Shown here: positions 8,381-16,270 of the stretch, in pieces
Layout of the letters: each line of letters begins with the position of its first letter
Numbering within the stretch: the stretch's first letter is position 1
NCBI RefSeq assembly: GCF_001541315.1
Contig: NZ_LMVK01000023.1
Coordinates: forward strand, 372,001-436,000
Length of the DNA stretch: 64,000 bases
Direction of reading: 5' to 3'
From: Agrobacterium tumefaciens str. B6
Lineage (GTDB): Bacteria > Pseudomonadota > Alphaproteobacteria > Rhizobiales > Rhizobiaceae
The notes under the pieces: model-generated
Database searches by the model: none
Told to the model about the DNA's origin: nothing
Seen by the model: only the letters and a program-made list of their open reading frames with translations
Position numbers and translations under genes: made by a program

Positions 8381-8696
8381 GATTCCTCCCTTGCCAGAGA
8401 TCGATTGCGCAAGTGACCAAGGCGCAATCCTGTCTGACAACTATTCGCAAGTTGTCACAGGTGTTGAGAGCTGTCAAGCGCGTGACTGTGAAATCCGCAT
8501 CGCCGAGGGCTCTGAAAGGCGTGCCTCGAGGAGGAATCTCATGCTGAAATCATCCGGCTTTCGTGTTGCTTTGGGAAAAAGCACTTGTGTTGCGGCACCC
8601 GTAAAAGCCTGTATTCTCCGACTTCGCGGAATGCGCGGAGGCTAGCTGGGCGGGCGGTGGCACCGATGACATCCGTGCCGACAGGGGGAGGAAAAT
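8381..8696. other. Divergent intergenic region, ABC operon / LysE exporter
   Basis: This 316-base gap carries the inverted repeat of 8431-8457 on the ABC-operon side. On the LysE side, 8615-8695 can fold into two hairpins (CTCCG with CGGAG, and GGCACCGATG with CATCCGTGCC) before the ribosome binding site GGGGGAGG (8685-8692). I could not match these to a known riboswitch. No coding frame is convincing. Confidence 0.5.
8431..8457. promoter_or_regulatory. Candidate operator: 8-7-8 inverted repeat before the ABC permease operon
   Basis: TGACAACT (8435-8442) and AGTTGTCA (8450-8457) are perfect inverted repeats seven bases apart. TGTCTGACA at 8431-8439 overlaps the left arm and is itself a TGTCnGACA dyad, a form common among FadR-type GntR operators. 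Similar 9-mers occur before the enolase operon and the GntR gene. The site lies 51-77 bases upstream of the DppB-like start. Confidence 0.5.
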
Positions 8697-9332
8697 ATGG
8701 CTGACGTGACACTTCTGGCATTTGCAGTGGTCGCCTTTATCGGCATTGCCACGCCCGGCCCTACCGTCTTGCTCGCGCTTGCAAATGGCTCAAGATTCGG
8801 AGTACGCCGCGCCATGATCGGCATGGCTGGCGCTGTCCTCTCGGATTTCGTCCTGATCGGCGCAGTAGCACTAGGATTGGGTGCCTTGCTCGCCGCCTCC
8901 GAATTCTGGTTCAGCGTCGTCAAATGGGTGGGCGTCTGTTATCTAGCCTTCCTCGGCATCATGCTTTTGCGCTCAAGAGGCACGCTCGATGGTGCTCTTC
9001 AATCCGCAGAGGCCAACGGGGTCGCTTCCGCCCGCTCGATTTTCCTCAAGAGCTTTCTCGTGGCGGTCACCAACCCCAAGGGATATCTGTTCTTTTCCGC
9101 TTTCCTGCCGCAATTCATCGATCCCGCCGCGCCGCAGATCCAGCAATATGCGGCGCTTGCGCTGATCTTCGCCGGCATCGATTTCATCGTGATGTTCGGA
9201 TATGCCCTGCTCGGCTCGCAGGCCGTCCGGCTGTTGCGGAAAACCGGAGCCCTGTGGCTCGACCGGATTTGCGGCGGCGCGCTTCTGACGCTTGCCGCCT
9301 CCCTGGCCTTCTATCGGCGGGCGACTGCGTAA
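8697..9332 (+). CDS. LysE/RhtB-family amino acid exporter
   Basis: A 211-residue inner-membrane protein with about six hydrophobic segments. The family hallmark, IGIATPGPTVLLALANGSRFG near the N-terminus, is followed by the KWVGVCYLAFLGIMLLRS segment and TNPKGYLFFSAFLPQFIDP. LysE/RhtB proteins export amino acids or small metabolites by proton exchange; the substrate here is not predictable. ATG 8697 follows GGGGGAGGAAAAT. It is divergent from the ABC permease operon and convergent with the GntR gene, so its link to that pathway is only positional. Confidence 0.88.
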   Translation: MADVTLLAFAVVAFIGIATPGPTVLLALANGSRFGVRRAMIGMAGAVLSDFVLIGAVALGLGALLAASEFWFSVVKWVGVCYLAFLGIMLLRSRGTLDGALQSAEANGVASARSIFLKSFLVAVTNPKGYLFFSAFLPQFIDPAAPQIQQYAALALIFAGIDFIVMFGYALLGSQAVRLLRKTGALWLDRICGGALLTLAASLAFYRRATA

Positions 9333-9359
9333 CCCACTGACCTCTAGGCCATTTCCGGC

Positions 9360-10091
9360 TCATTCAGCGGCAGTGCGTGAGCGCAGAAGCACCTTGTAGC
9401 GCTCAAGACTGCCGCGCAGATGCGCCGCCATATGTTGACGGGCGGCATCGGCATCACCTTCGATGATGGCATCGACAATCCTCGCATGCTCCTCCTGGAG
9501 ATGCAGGTTGTAGTCCTTCGGACGCGACCCGGGCGCTGCCCCCTGCAATTCGCCGCGGGGAATGATGCCGGAGCGAATGAGCTGAAGAAACTCGGGAAAC
9601 CGCCTGTTTTGCGTCGCCTGCGCAATTGCCAGATGGAACTCGAAATCAGCATCCCGCGTCGGCAGCCCGGCGGCAAGACAGTCGCCGACGCGCCGGTGCG
9701 CATCCACAATCGCCTCCACCTGCACGGCGGAACGGCGCGATGCCGCAAGCCCGGCGGATTCGACCTCGAAAACGGTGCGCAATTCCAGCAATTCGATCAC
9801 CGAGGAAATTCGCCCCACGGCCAGATCGTTAAAAGGCAGTTCCTTGGCCGGCTTTACTTCGACGGCAAAAACGCCTGCGCCCTTGCGGGCTTCAACGAGA
9901 CCATCGGCGCGCAGAATGGCGATGGCTTCGCGCACCACCGTGCGGCTGACGGAATATTCCCGCGTCAGGGCGCTTTCGCTCGGAAGACGATCACCGGGGC
10001 GGAAAACGCCTCCCGCCAGATCCCGCCGCAATGCCGAACTGATTTTCGCCGCGAGCGATACCCCCTGCTTCGCGCTGCTCTCAACGTCCAT
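9360..10091 (-). CDS. GntR-family transcriptional regulator, FadR/FCD subfamily
   Basis: A 243-residue regulator. The N-terminal winged helix (about residues 13-80) has the GntR pattern GDRLPSESALTREYSVSRT, then VVREAIAILRADGLVEARKG. The C-terminal all-helical FCD ligand domain has candidate metal-binding positions (Asp/His in RDADFEFHLAIA and a later His in HARIVDAI). FCD regulators usually bind organic acids and repress nearby catabolic genes. The likely targets are the enolase operon and the peptide-type ABC operon, because similar motifs occur upstream of both and of this gene. This is inference. Confidence 0.9.
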   Translation of the reverse strand: MDVESSAKQGVSLAAKISSALRRDLAGGVFRPGDRLPSESALTREYSVSRTVVREAIAILRADGLVEARKGAGVFAVEVKPAKELPFNDLAVGRISSVIELLELRTVFEVESAGLAASRRSAVQVEAIVDAHRRVGDCLAAGLPTRDADFEFHLAIAQATQNRRFPEFLQLIRSGIIPRGELQGAAPGSRPKDYNLHLQEEHARIVDAIIEGDADAARQHMAAHLRGSLERYKVLLRSRTAAE

Positions 10092-10186
10092 TCCGGCCCA
10101 CCTGTTTTAAACTTGTCTGGCATGTTAGCAAACACCCGCGACATTGCAAGGGCCGGACCTCCGCACACCGCGACTGTTGGCCGCCC
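10092..10186 (-). promoter_or_regulatory. Upstream region of the GntR gene with candidate autoregulatory site
   Basis: A 95-base gap between two minus-strand genes. TGTCTGGCA at 10114-10122 differs by one base from TGTCTGACA before the ABC operon. ACTTGTCTGGCATGTTAGC (10111-10129) has partial dyad symmetry. An autoregulatory operator is plausible but unproven. Confidence 0.35.
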
Positions 10187-11173
10187 TCACGCCGCAGCCA
10201 TGGCCGAACTGCTGGAAAAGCGGCTTCTATATTCACCCGGTGAGAGGCCGAGAATGCGGTGGAACACCCGGCGGAAGGCGGCGGCATCCTCATAACCCAC
10301 CGACCATGCGATCTGATCGACCGAACGGCGGGTGGAATCCAGCAATTCCCGCGCCTTGCCCACCCCCCGATGCTGGGCATATTCAATCGGCTTCATGCCT
10401 GTCGCCGCCTTGAAGCGGCGCAGGAAGGTCCGCTCCTCCAGCCCGGCATGGCCGGCCATGTCGGTAACGCTCGTCGCCCGCCCGGCACGGGCCTGCAGCC
10501 AGTGCTGCACCTTCAGGATCGGCTCGTCGCCATGCGTCAGCCTTGGGGCGAAACTGCTATAATGGCGTTGTTCACGCCCCGAGGGGTCGATCAGCAGGAA
10601 CTTGCCGGTCTCGATCATCACCGAAGGTCCGAGCAGCCGGTCGACGATGCGCAGGCCAAGATCGGTCCACGCCATCAGCCCGCCAGCCGTGATGATATCG
10701 CCATCCTCGATGACGATCTTGTCTATCTCCAGCCGGATATCGGGAAAACGCTCGCGGAAACGCTCGGCAAACAGCCAGTGGGTGGTGGCCGGGCGGCCGG
10801 ACAGGAGGCCCGTGGCTGCAATCATGAAGGAGCCGCCGCAACTGGCGGCGAGCGTCGCCCCCTGCGCATGCCGATCAAGCAGCCAGCGGGCGTAAGGCTC
10901 GGCTTCCTCGATTTCAGCAGGCCCCGTCAACCGGCCGGGTACAACGAAAATGTCGGGATGTCCTGAGTGCCCGGAATGAGTGTCGTGACAGCGGGAAAAT
11001 TCACCGCCCTCACCCATGCTCCAGTGGCTGACCCGCAATTTCGGTCCGCCGCGATCCTGGGAAAATACCGATGCGATGGCAAAAAGATCGGTGATGCCGT
11101 GCACCATGGCGATCTGACAGTCCCGATAGAGGACCAGACCGACTTCCAGCGCGCTTCCCGTTACACCCGCCAT
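10187..11173 (-). CDS. GlxA-family transcriptional regulator (DJ-1/PfpI-like + AraC HTH)
   Basis: A 328-residue two-domain protein. Residues of about 10-190 form a DJ-1/PfpI (GATase1-like) fold with the nucleophile elbow around [15 protein letters not shown], and [18 protein letters not shown] follows as in GlxA regulators. The last hundred or so residues are an AraC/XylS DNA-binding domain: [20 protein letters not shown] and [21 protein letters not shown], ending [12 protein letters not shown]. The inducer is unknown. It is divergent from the hydrolase/SDR/membrane-protein cluster at 11303-13448 across a 129-base gap and is a candidate activator of it. Confidence 0.9.
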   Translation of the reverse strand: MAGVTGSALEVGLVLYRDCQIAMVHGITDLFAIASVFSQDRGGPKLRVSHWSMGEGGEFSRCHDTHSGHSGHPDIFVVPGRLTGPAEIEEAEPYARWLLDRHAQGATLAASCGGSFMIAATGLLSGRPATTHWLFAERFRERFPDIRLEIDKIVIEDGDIITAGGLMAWTDLGLRIVDRLLGPSVMIETGKFLLIDPSGREQRHYSSFAPRLTHGDEPILKVQHWLQARAGRATSVTDMAGHAGLEERTFLRRFKAATGMKPIEYAQHRGVGKARELLDSTRRSVDQIAWSVGYEDAAAFRRVFHRILGLSPGEYRSRFSSSSAMAAA

Positions 11174-11302
11174 GCGCCCACACCCCGTTTTGTCAGTTTC
11201 GGCTCGCTTTCTGTCAGAAGCGCCAATCCAGCCCCGGCTGTCTCCAGAGTATCTCTATTCCCACGGGACGCAAGCAAGCTCCCTGCAACAGGAGAGAGAG
11301 CC

Positions 11303-12130
11303 ATGACAACGATCACCACCAGAGACGGAACGCACATCTTCTACAAGGACTGGGGTCGCAAAGACGGCCAGCCCATCATCTTCTCCCACGGCTGGCCGCT
11401 CAGCGCCGATACGTGGGATGCGCAGATGGTGTTCTTTGCCAATCAGGGTTTCCGCACCATCGCCCATGACCGCCGCAGCCACGGCCGCTCCGACCAGGTC
11501 TGGGATAACAATAACATGGATCAATATGCCGACGATCTGGCCGAACTGATCGAACAGCTCGATCTTCACGACATCATTCTGGTCGGCCATTCCACCGGCG
11601 GCGGCGAGGTCACACGCTATATCGGTCGCCATGGTACGGCCCGCGTCGCCAAGATCGCCCTCATCGGCGCGGTGCCGCCGCTGATGCTGAAGACGGAAAG
11701 CAATGTCATCGGCCTGCCGATCGATGTTTTCGACGGCATCCGCAAGGGCACCTACGACAATCGCAGCCAGTTCTTCAAGGATTTGACCATTCCCTTCTAC
11801 GGTTACAACCGCGAAGGCGCCGTGATTTCGCAAGGCATCCGCGACGAATTCTGGCGTCAGGGCATGATGGGCGGGCTCAAGGGTCAGCTCGACAGCATTC
11901 GCGCTTTCTCGGAAAGCGATTTCCACCAGGATCTGAAGGCCTTCGACAAACCCACGCTGGTTCTGCACGGTGATGACGACCAGATCGTGCCGGTCGGCGC
12001 TTCGGCACTCTCCACGGTCAAGATCGTCAAACACGCGGTCCTCAAAATCTACGAAGGCGCCGACCATGGCCTGACGCAGACCCATCAGGACCGCTTCAAC
12101 GCCGACCTCCTCGCCTTCATCAACGCCTGA
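11303..12130 (+). CDS. Alpha/beta hydrolase, non-heme chloroperoxidase-like
   Basis: A 275-residue alpha/beta hydrolase. Visible features are the oxyanion [13 protein letters not shown] region, the nucleophile elbow VGHSTGGGE, a catalytic Asp in [10 protein letters not shown] and a His in [10 protein letters not shown]. It belongs to the cofactor-free haloperoxidase/esterase group (perhydrolase activity is known in the family; the natural role is usually unclear). The long frame starts at 10967, but ATG 11303 is chosen because GGAGAGAGAG lies just upstream and the family N-terminus ([17 protein letters not shown]) starts there. A paralogue lies at 44331-45167. It heads a cluster with an SDR and a small membrane protein. 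Confidence 0.9.
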   Translation: MTTITTRDGTHIFYKDWGRKDGQPIIFSHGWPLSADTWDAQMVFFANQGFRTIAHDRRSHGRSDQVWDNNNMDQYADDLAELIEQLDLHDIILVGHSTGGGEVTRYIGRHGTARVAKIALIGAVPPLMLKTESNVIGLPIDVFDGIRKGTYDNRSQFFKDLTIPFYGYNREGAVISQGIRDEFWRQGMMGGLKGQLDSIRAFSESDFHQDLKAFDKPTLVLHGDDDQIVPVGASALSTVKIVKHAVLKIYEGADHGLTQTHQDRFNADLLAFINA

Positions 12131-12157
12131 AACAACCGGACACAGGAGACACGGGAC

Positions 12158-12949
12158 ATGACACAGAATACATTTCTCATCACCGGCGCGTCCGACGGCA
12201 TCGGCGCGGTTTATGCCGAACGTCTGGCAAAACGCGGCCACGATCTTATCCTCGTGGCGCGGCGTGCTGAAAAGCTGAAGGCACTGGCAACCCAGCTGGA
12301 GAAGGATCACCATATCGCCGTCGAGGTTCTCTCCGCCGATCTTTCAAGGGCGGAAGACCTCGAAAAGGTCGAGGCGCGACTGCGCGACGACCGGCGGATC
12401 ACAGGCCTCGTCAACAATGCCGGTATTGCCGGTGAAGGCGCGATCACGGCGCTTGACCCGGCCTATGTCACGACGATGATCAACCTCAATATCCTTGCCG
12501 TCACCCGGCTTGCAGCGGCGATCGCGCCGCGGCTTGCCGCCGATGGCAAAGGCACGATCATCAACATCACATCGGTAACGGCCCTGATGCCGGCGGCATT
12601 TACCGCCGTCTATCCGGCAACCAAGGCCTTTGTGCTCGCCTTCACCGAAGCGCTGCAGGCGCAGCTTTCCCCGTCCGGCGTGCGGGTTCAGGGTGTCCTG
12701 CCGGGTATTACCCGCACGGCGATCTGGGAAGAGGAGCGGCTCGAGGCCATTCCGGCCGCCATGGTCATGGATGTTTACGAGATGGTGGATGCGGCCCTTG
12801 CCGGTCTCGATCTTGGCGAGACCCTGACCATTCCTTCGCTGCCGGATGCGGCCGATTTCGAAAATTTCCTTGCAGCCCGCGCAGCATTGAGGCCCAATCT
12901 GTCGCATGCACTTGCCGCCAGCCGGTATCGTGCAACTCAAACCGAATAG
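12158..12949 (+). CDS. Short-chain dehydrogenase/reductase (SDR)
   Basis: A 263-residue classical SDR. The N-terminus has the nucleotide-binding TGASDGIGAVYAERLAKRG; NNAGIAGEG is the NNAG block; the catalytic Ser is in INITSVTAL and the YPATK in VYPATKAFVLAF gives the Tyr-x3-Lys pair. The substrate is unknown. It starts 27 bases after the hydrolase stop behind CAGGAG, so it is probably in the same operon, followed 13 bases later by a small membrane protein. Confidence 0.9.
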   Translation: MTQNTFLITGASDGIGAVYAERLAKRGHDLILVARRAEKLKALATQLEKDHHIAVEVLSADLSRAEDLEKVEARLRDDRRITGLVNNAGIAGEGAITALDPAYVTTMINLNILAVTRLAAAIAPRLAADGKGTIINITSVTALMPAAFTAVYPATKAFVLAFTEALQAQLSPSGVRVQGVLPGITRTAIWEEERLEAIPAAMVMDVYEMVDAALAGLDLGETLTIPSLPDAADFENFLAARAALRPNLSHALAASRYRATQTE

Positions 12950-12962
12950 AGGGAGACGCATC

Positions 12963-13448
12963 ATGATCCTCGGACTGACCATTCCCCAATTCACGACATT
13001 GCACGTTGCCCTGAGCCTCATTGGCATCGTAACCGGACTGATCGCCCTGCCCGCTTATGCGGCAGGGCGGTGGATGCCGCGCATGATGGCGCTTTTCCTC
13101 GTCACCACGCTCGCCACCACACTCACTGGCTTTCTGTTTCCAATCGGAAATTTCACACCGGCACTCGGCGTCGGCATCATCTCGACCCTCGTTCTGGCAA
13201 TCGCACTGGTTGCGCTTTACGGATACGGTCTGAATGGCAGGGCGCGCATTATTTATACGATCACCGCCACGATCAGCCTTTATCTCAATATGTTTGTGTT
13301 GATCGTTCAGGCCTTTCTCAAGGTCGAAACACTCAACAACCTGGCACCGAACGGCAATGAACCGCCCTTTGTAGTCGCCCAGACGGTTCTGCTTGTTGCA
13401 GCCATCTGTCTCGGCTGGAAAGCGACACGCCGCAGGCTCGCCGTCTGA
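12963..13448 (+). CDS. Small four-helix membrane protein, function unknown
   Basis: A 161-residue hydrophobic protein with about four transmembrane segments: LHVALSLIGIVTGLIALPA, MALFLVTTLATTLTGFLF, GVGIISTLVLAIALVALYGY and FVVAQTVLLVAAICLGW, with a moderately hydrophobic stretch before the last. No motif names a function. ATG 12963 follows GAGGGAGACGC. It is the last gene of the hydrolase/SDR cluster and is followed by a terminator-like hairpin. The shared cluster suggests a common stress or detoxification role, but nothing in the sequence proves it. Confidence 0.75.
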   Translation: MILGLTIPQFTTLHVALSLIGIVTGLIALPAYAAGRWMPRMMALFLVTTLATTLTGFLFPIGNFTPALGVGIISTLVLAIALVALYGYGLNGRARIIYTITATISLYLNMFVLIVQAFLKVETLNNLAPNGNEPPFVVAQTVLLVAAICLGWKATRRRLAV

Positions 13449-13481
13449 AACGAGCCGAAGTTCGAACCGGCTTCCGGGGAA

Positions 13482-13523
13482 ATGCCTTGTGCCTGAGTGC
13501 TTTCAGGCACTAGGCATGTTTTT
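13482..13523 (+). terminator. Rho-independent terminator after the hydrolase/SDR/membrane cluster
   Basis: ATGCCTTGTGCCTGA (13482-13496) pairs with TCAGGCACTAGGCAT (13503-13517) with one mismatch across a six-base loop, followed by GTTTTTGC. It isolates the hydrolase cluster from the blh-bigR operon. Confidence 0.8.
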
Positions 13524-13656
13524 GCATGCCGAATACAGGCAATCTCCGCTCATCCGTCACAAAACGAAGAAATCCCGTCTCTAGGGTTTCCTCCCGAATC
13601 TCTCCTGAAATCCAGCGGGAGATATCCGGAACGAAGACGCTTTTCGCCTCTTGCAA

Positions 13657-13700
13657 ACAAACAATATACATTATATAATAATATATATTAATTTATTACA
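13657..13700 (+). promoter_or_regulatory. AT-rich BigR-box candidate before blh
   Basis: About 40 bases (13660-13698) are almost pure A/T, with ATATACATTATATAATAATA at 13664-13683, in otherwise GC-rich DNA. BigR-type ArsR repressors bind AT-rich imperfect dyads at this position in A. tumefaciens and Xylella. The box also covers the likely -10 region, fitting repression by blocking polymerase. Exact half-sites cannot be fixed by eye. Confidence 0.7.
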
Positions 13701-13713
13701 ACAGGAGATGCCG

Positions 13714-15009
13714 ATGAATGCCGTGAAGATCAACGAGCGTCTGACCGTTGCGGGCCAGCCGATGATCGCCGATTTCCAATCGCTCTCCGCCCAGGGCTAT
13801 AAAAGCATCATCAATGCCCGGCCTGATGGTGAAGAGCCCGGTCAGCCAGGCAATGTGCAGGAAAAAAGCGCCGCCAGCGCGGCAGGCATGGAATATGGCT
13901 TCATCCCGGTCAGCGGCCCTGCCATCACCGAAGCCGATATCCGCGCCTTCCAGCAGAAAATGGCGGAAGCGGACGGCCCCGTTTTTGCCCATTGCAAGGG
14001 CGGCACGCGCGCACTCACGCTTCATGTTCTCGGCGAAGCGCTGGATGGGCGCATCGAGTGGGCCGACATCGCGGCTTTCGGCAAGGCGCATGGCTTTGAC
14101 CTTTCCGGCGCCACCCGCTGGCTGGAGCGACGCGCGGCGGCGGTTCCACACGTCAAGGCCTTCTTCGATCCGCGCACATGGAGCGTGCAATATGTCGTTT
14201 CCGATCCTGCGACCAAGCGCTGCGCCATTATCGACCCGGTCTATGATTTCGATGAGAAGTCCGGTGCAACCGGAACCATGAATGCCGACGCCATTCTGGA
14301 TTATGTGGCGAGCCAGGGCCTGTCGGTGGAATGGATTCTCGATACCCATCCCCATGCCGACCATTTTTCCGCCGCCCATTACCTGAAGCAGAAGACCGGT
14401 GCGCAGACGGCGATCGGCGCGAAAGTTACCGGCGTACAGAGGCTCTGGCAGGAGAAATATAACTGGCCGGATCTCGAAACCGACGGCTCGCAATGGGACC
14501 GGCTGTTCGAGGCGGGCGACAGGTTCGATATCGGCTCCCTGGAAGCGCGCGTGCTGTTTTCACCCGGGCATACGCTGGCCTCCGTGACCTATGTGGTGGG
14601 AGATGCCGCCTTTGTGCACGATACGCTTTTCATGCCCGATTCAGGCACTGCGCGCGCCGATTTTCCGGGCGGCAGCGCCAGAGAACTCTGGGCGTCTATT
14701 CAGGATATTCTCGCCCTTCCCGACGAAACACGGATTTTCACCGGCCATGACTATCAGCCCGGTGGCCGCGCTCCGAAATGGGAAAGCACGGTCGGCGAAC
14801 AGAAGCGCAGCAATCCGCATCTGGCCGGCATGACGGAGGAGGGCTTCATCCGCCTCAGGGAAACACGGGATCGCACATTGCCGATGCCAAAGCTCATTCT
14901 GCACGCCCTGCAGGTCAATATTCGCGGCGGCCGCCTGCCGGAGCCGGAAGCGAATGGCAAACGTTATCTGAAATTCCCGCTCGACGTGCTGGAGGGCAGC
15001 ACATGGTAA
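13714..15009 (+). CDS. blh: Blh: DSP-like sulfurtransferase fused to persulfide dioxygenase (MBL fold)
   Basis: A 431-residue two-domain protein. Residues 1-110 are a TIGR01244-type phosphatase-like/rhodanese-like domain with the active-site loop HCKGGTR (about residues 93-99). The rest is a metallo-beta-lactamase fold of the ETHE1/persulfide dioxygenase type, with THPHADH (about 211-217) supplying His and Asp iron ligands, FSPGHTLASVTYV and FTGHDYQPGG supplying more. The protein oxidises sulfane sulfur during sulfide detoxification. ATG 13714 is preferred over 13708 because CAGGAG lies seven bases upstream. Its stop overlaps the bigR start (ATGGTAA), so the genes are translationally coupled. 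Confidence 0.93.
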   Translation: MNAVKINERLTVAGQPMIADFQSLSAQGYKSIINARPDGEEPGQPGNVQEKSAASAAGMEYGFIPVSGPAITEADIRAFQQKMAEADGPVFAHCKGGTRALTLHVLGEALDGRIEWADIAAFGKAHGFDLSGATRWLERRAAAVPHVKAFFDPRTWSVQYVVSDPATKRCAIIDPVYDFDEKSGATGTMNADAILDYVASQGLSVEWILDTHPHADHFSAAHYLKQKTGAQTAIGAKVTGVQRLWQEKYNWPDLETDGSQWDRLFEAGDRFDIGSLEARVLFSPGHTLASVTYVVGDAAFVHDTLFMPDSGTARADFPGGSARELWASIQDILALPDETRIFTGHDYQPGGRAPKWESTVGEQKRSNPHLAGMTEEGFIRLRETRDRTLPMPKLILHALQVNIRGGRLPEPEANGKRYLKFPLDVLEGSTW

Positions 15010-15359
15010 AGGAAAACGCGCTGGAAAAGACTCCGCACATTGCTGAAATTCCCCTTCCCGCCATGGAGGAGAGGGCTGTCGAGGTCGCGCTGCTTCTGAA
15101 AACACTTGCCCACCCGGCGCGGTTGATGCTCGCCTGCACGCTGGCGCAGGGGGAATTTTCCGTCGGCGAACTGGAGGTCAAGCTGGATATCCGCCAGCCG
15201 ACGCTTTCCCAGCAGCTGGGCGTGCTGCGGGAAGCCGGCGTGGTCGAAACCCGGCGCGACGCCAAGCAAATCTTCTACCAACTGAGCGAAGCGAAAGCAG
15301 CGCAACTGATCGAGGCCCTTTACACCATATTCTGCGCGCCGGAGGAGGAGACCCTGTGA
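15003..15359 (+). CDS. bigR: BigR: ArsR-family sulfide/persulfide-responsive repressor
   Basis: A 118-residue winged-helix protein. The helix-turn-helix is in FSVGELEVKLDIRQPTLSQQ, followed by the wing residues VVETRRDAKQIFYQLSE. Cys45 (in LMLACTLAQG) and Cys111 (in YTIFCAPEEE) match in spacing the redox pair described for Xylella BigR (Cys42/Cys108), whose disulfide state releases DNA. It sits inside the operon it is expected to repress. The start at 15003 overlaps the end of blh, and its TGA overlaps the GTG start of the next gene. Confidence 0.93.
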   Translation: MVKENALEKTPHIAEIPLPAMEERAVEVALLLKTLAHPARLMLACTLAQGEFSVGELEVKLDIRQPTLSQQLGVLREAGVVETRRDAKQIFYQLSEAKAAQLIEALYTIFCAPEEETL

Positions 15360-15763
15360 GCCCCTACTGGCCCTCTCTTTTCGGCGGCATGTTGCTCGGT
15401 CTTGCCAGTATTATGCTGTTTCTTTTTAACGGCCGTATTGCCGGCATCAGCGGGATCATGGGCAAAATGCTCGGCAAGGAGCGGCGTCTTGCCGATCTCA
15501 CCTTCGTCACCGGCTTGCTGGCCGGACCTTATATCTATGCCGCGGCATTCGGCCGGCTGCCTGCCATCACCCTCGTTGCACCATGGCCGCTCATCCTCAT
15601 TGCCGGCCTGCTGGTGGGTTTTGGCACACGCATGGGCTCCGGCTGCACGTCCGGCCACGGCATCATGGGACTGGCGCGATTTTCCCGGCGCTCCATCGCC
15701 GCGACCGTAACCTTCCTGATATCAGGCATCTGTGCCGCTACGATAGCAGGAGCCCTGTCATGA
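15356..15763 (+). CDS. YeeE/YedE-type sulfur transporter, first half-protein
   Basis: A 135-residue inner-membrane protein with about four helices. GMLLGLASIMLFLFNGRIAGISG and GFGTRMGSGCTSGHGIMGLARFSRR are the YeeE/YedE (Sul_transp) signature. The Cys in SGCTSGHG corresponds to the cysteine that relays thiosulfate-derived sulfur in YeeE. It is half the size of full YeeE and is encoded with a second half downstream, the usual split arrangement in BigR operons. It starts at GTG 15356, overlapping the bigR stop, and its stop overlaps the next ATG. Confidence 0.88.
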   Translation: MSPYWPSLFGGMLLGLASIMLFLFNGRIAGISGIMGKMLGKERRLADLTFVTGLLAGPYIYAAAFGRLPAITLVAPWPLILIAGLLVGFGTRMGSGCTSGHGIMGLARFSRRSIAATVTFLISGICAATIAGALS

Positions 15764-16197
15764 AAAATCCGGCCGTGGCCCGTGTTGCCCTGGCATTGGC
15801 CGCAGGAGCGCTGTTCGGCTTCGGCCTCTCGCTGTCAGGCATGGTCGATCCCGCCCGTGTTTCCGGCTTTCTCGACGTGGCAAGCGGCCATTGGGACCCG
15901 AGCCTGATATTCGTTCTCGGCGGTGCTGTGATGGTCGCCGCGCCGGGTGTGCTGCTCAGCCGACGTCTTGCCAGGCCCGTCCTCACTGAGGATTTCAACC
16001 TGCCCGCAAAAACCCGCATCGACCGGCCGCTCATAACAGGCTCGGCCATTTTCGGCATCGGTTGGGGGCTTGCCGGTTTCTGCCCCGGCCCGGCACTATC
16101 GGCTCTCGCCCTCGGGCTGATGCCGGTCGTTCTTTTCGTCTGCGCCATGATTGCCGGCATGCTGGTCCACGACCGTCTCTACGCAAAACAGCCATAG
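15760..16197 (+). CDS. YeeE/YedE-type sulfur transporter, second half-protein (DUF6691)
   Basis: A 145-residue membrane protein with about four helices. AAGALFGFGLSLSGMVDPARV and IGWGLAGFCPGPALSALALG are the two hallmark blocks of the second YeeE half; the Cys in GFCPGP parallels the sulfur-relay cysteine of full-length YeeE. With the preceding 135-residue protein it would form one sulfur-compound channel. ATG 15760 overlaps the previous stop (ATGA). In A. tumefaciens and Xylella such genes belong to the BigR regulon with blh. Confidence 0.88.
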   Translation: MKNPAVARVALALAAGALFGFGLSLSGMVDPARVSGFLDVASGHWDPSLIFVLGGAVMVAAPGVLLSRRLARPVLTEDFNLPAKTRIDRPLITGSAIFGIGWGLAGFCPGPALSALALGLMPVVLFVCAMIAGMLVHDRLYAKQP

Positions 16198-16230
16198 CAA
16201 AGACGCTCGTCCCGAACGCGGGAAACGGGC

Positions 16231-16263
16231 AGTCGCGCGGGGCTGGAACGCTCCCGCGCGACT
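16231..16263. terminator. GC-rich hairpin between convergent YeeE and gpmI genes
   Basis: AGTCGCGCGGG (16231-16241) and CCCGCGCGACT (16253-16263) form a perfect 11-base stem. It lacks a clear T run on either side, so it may be a Rho-assisted or bidirectional barrier between the converging operons rather than a classical terminator. Confidence 0.6.
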
Positions 16264-16270
16264 CGTTTGA

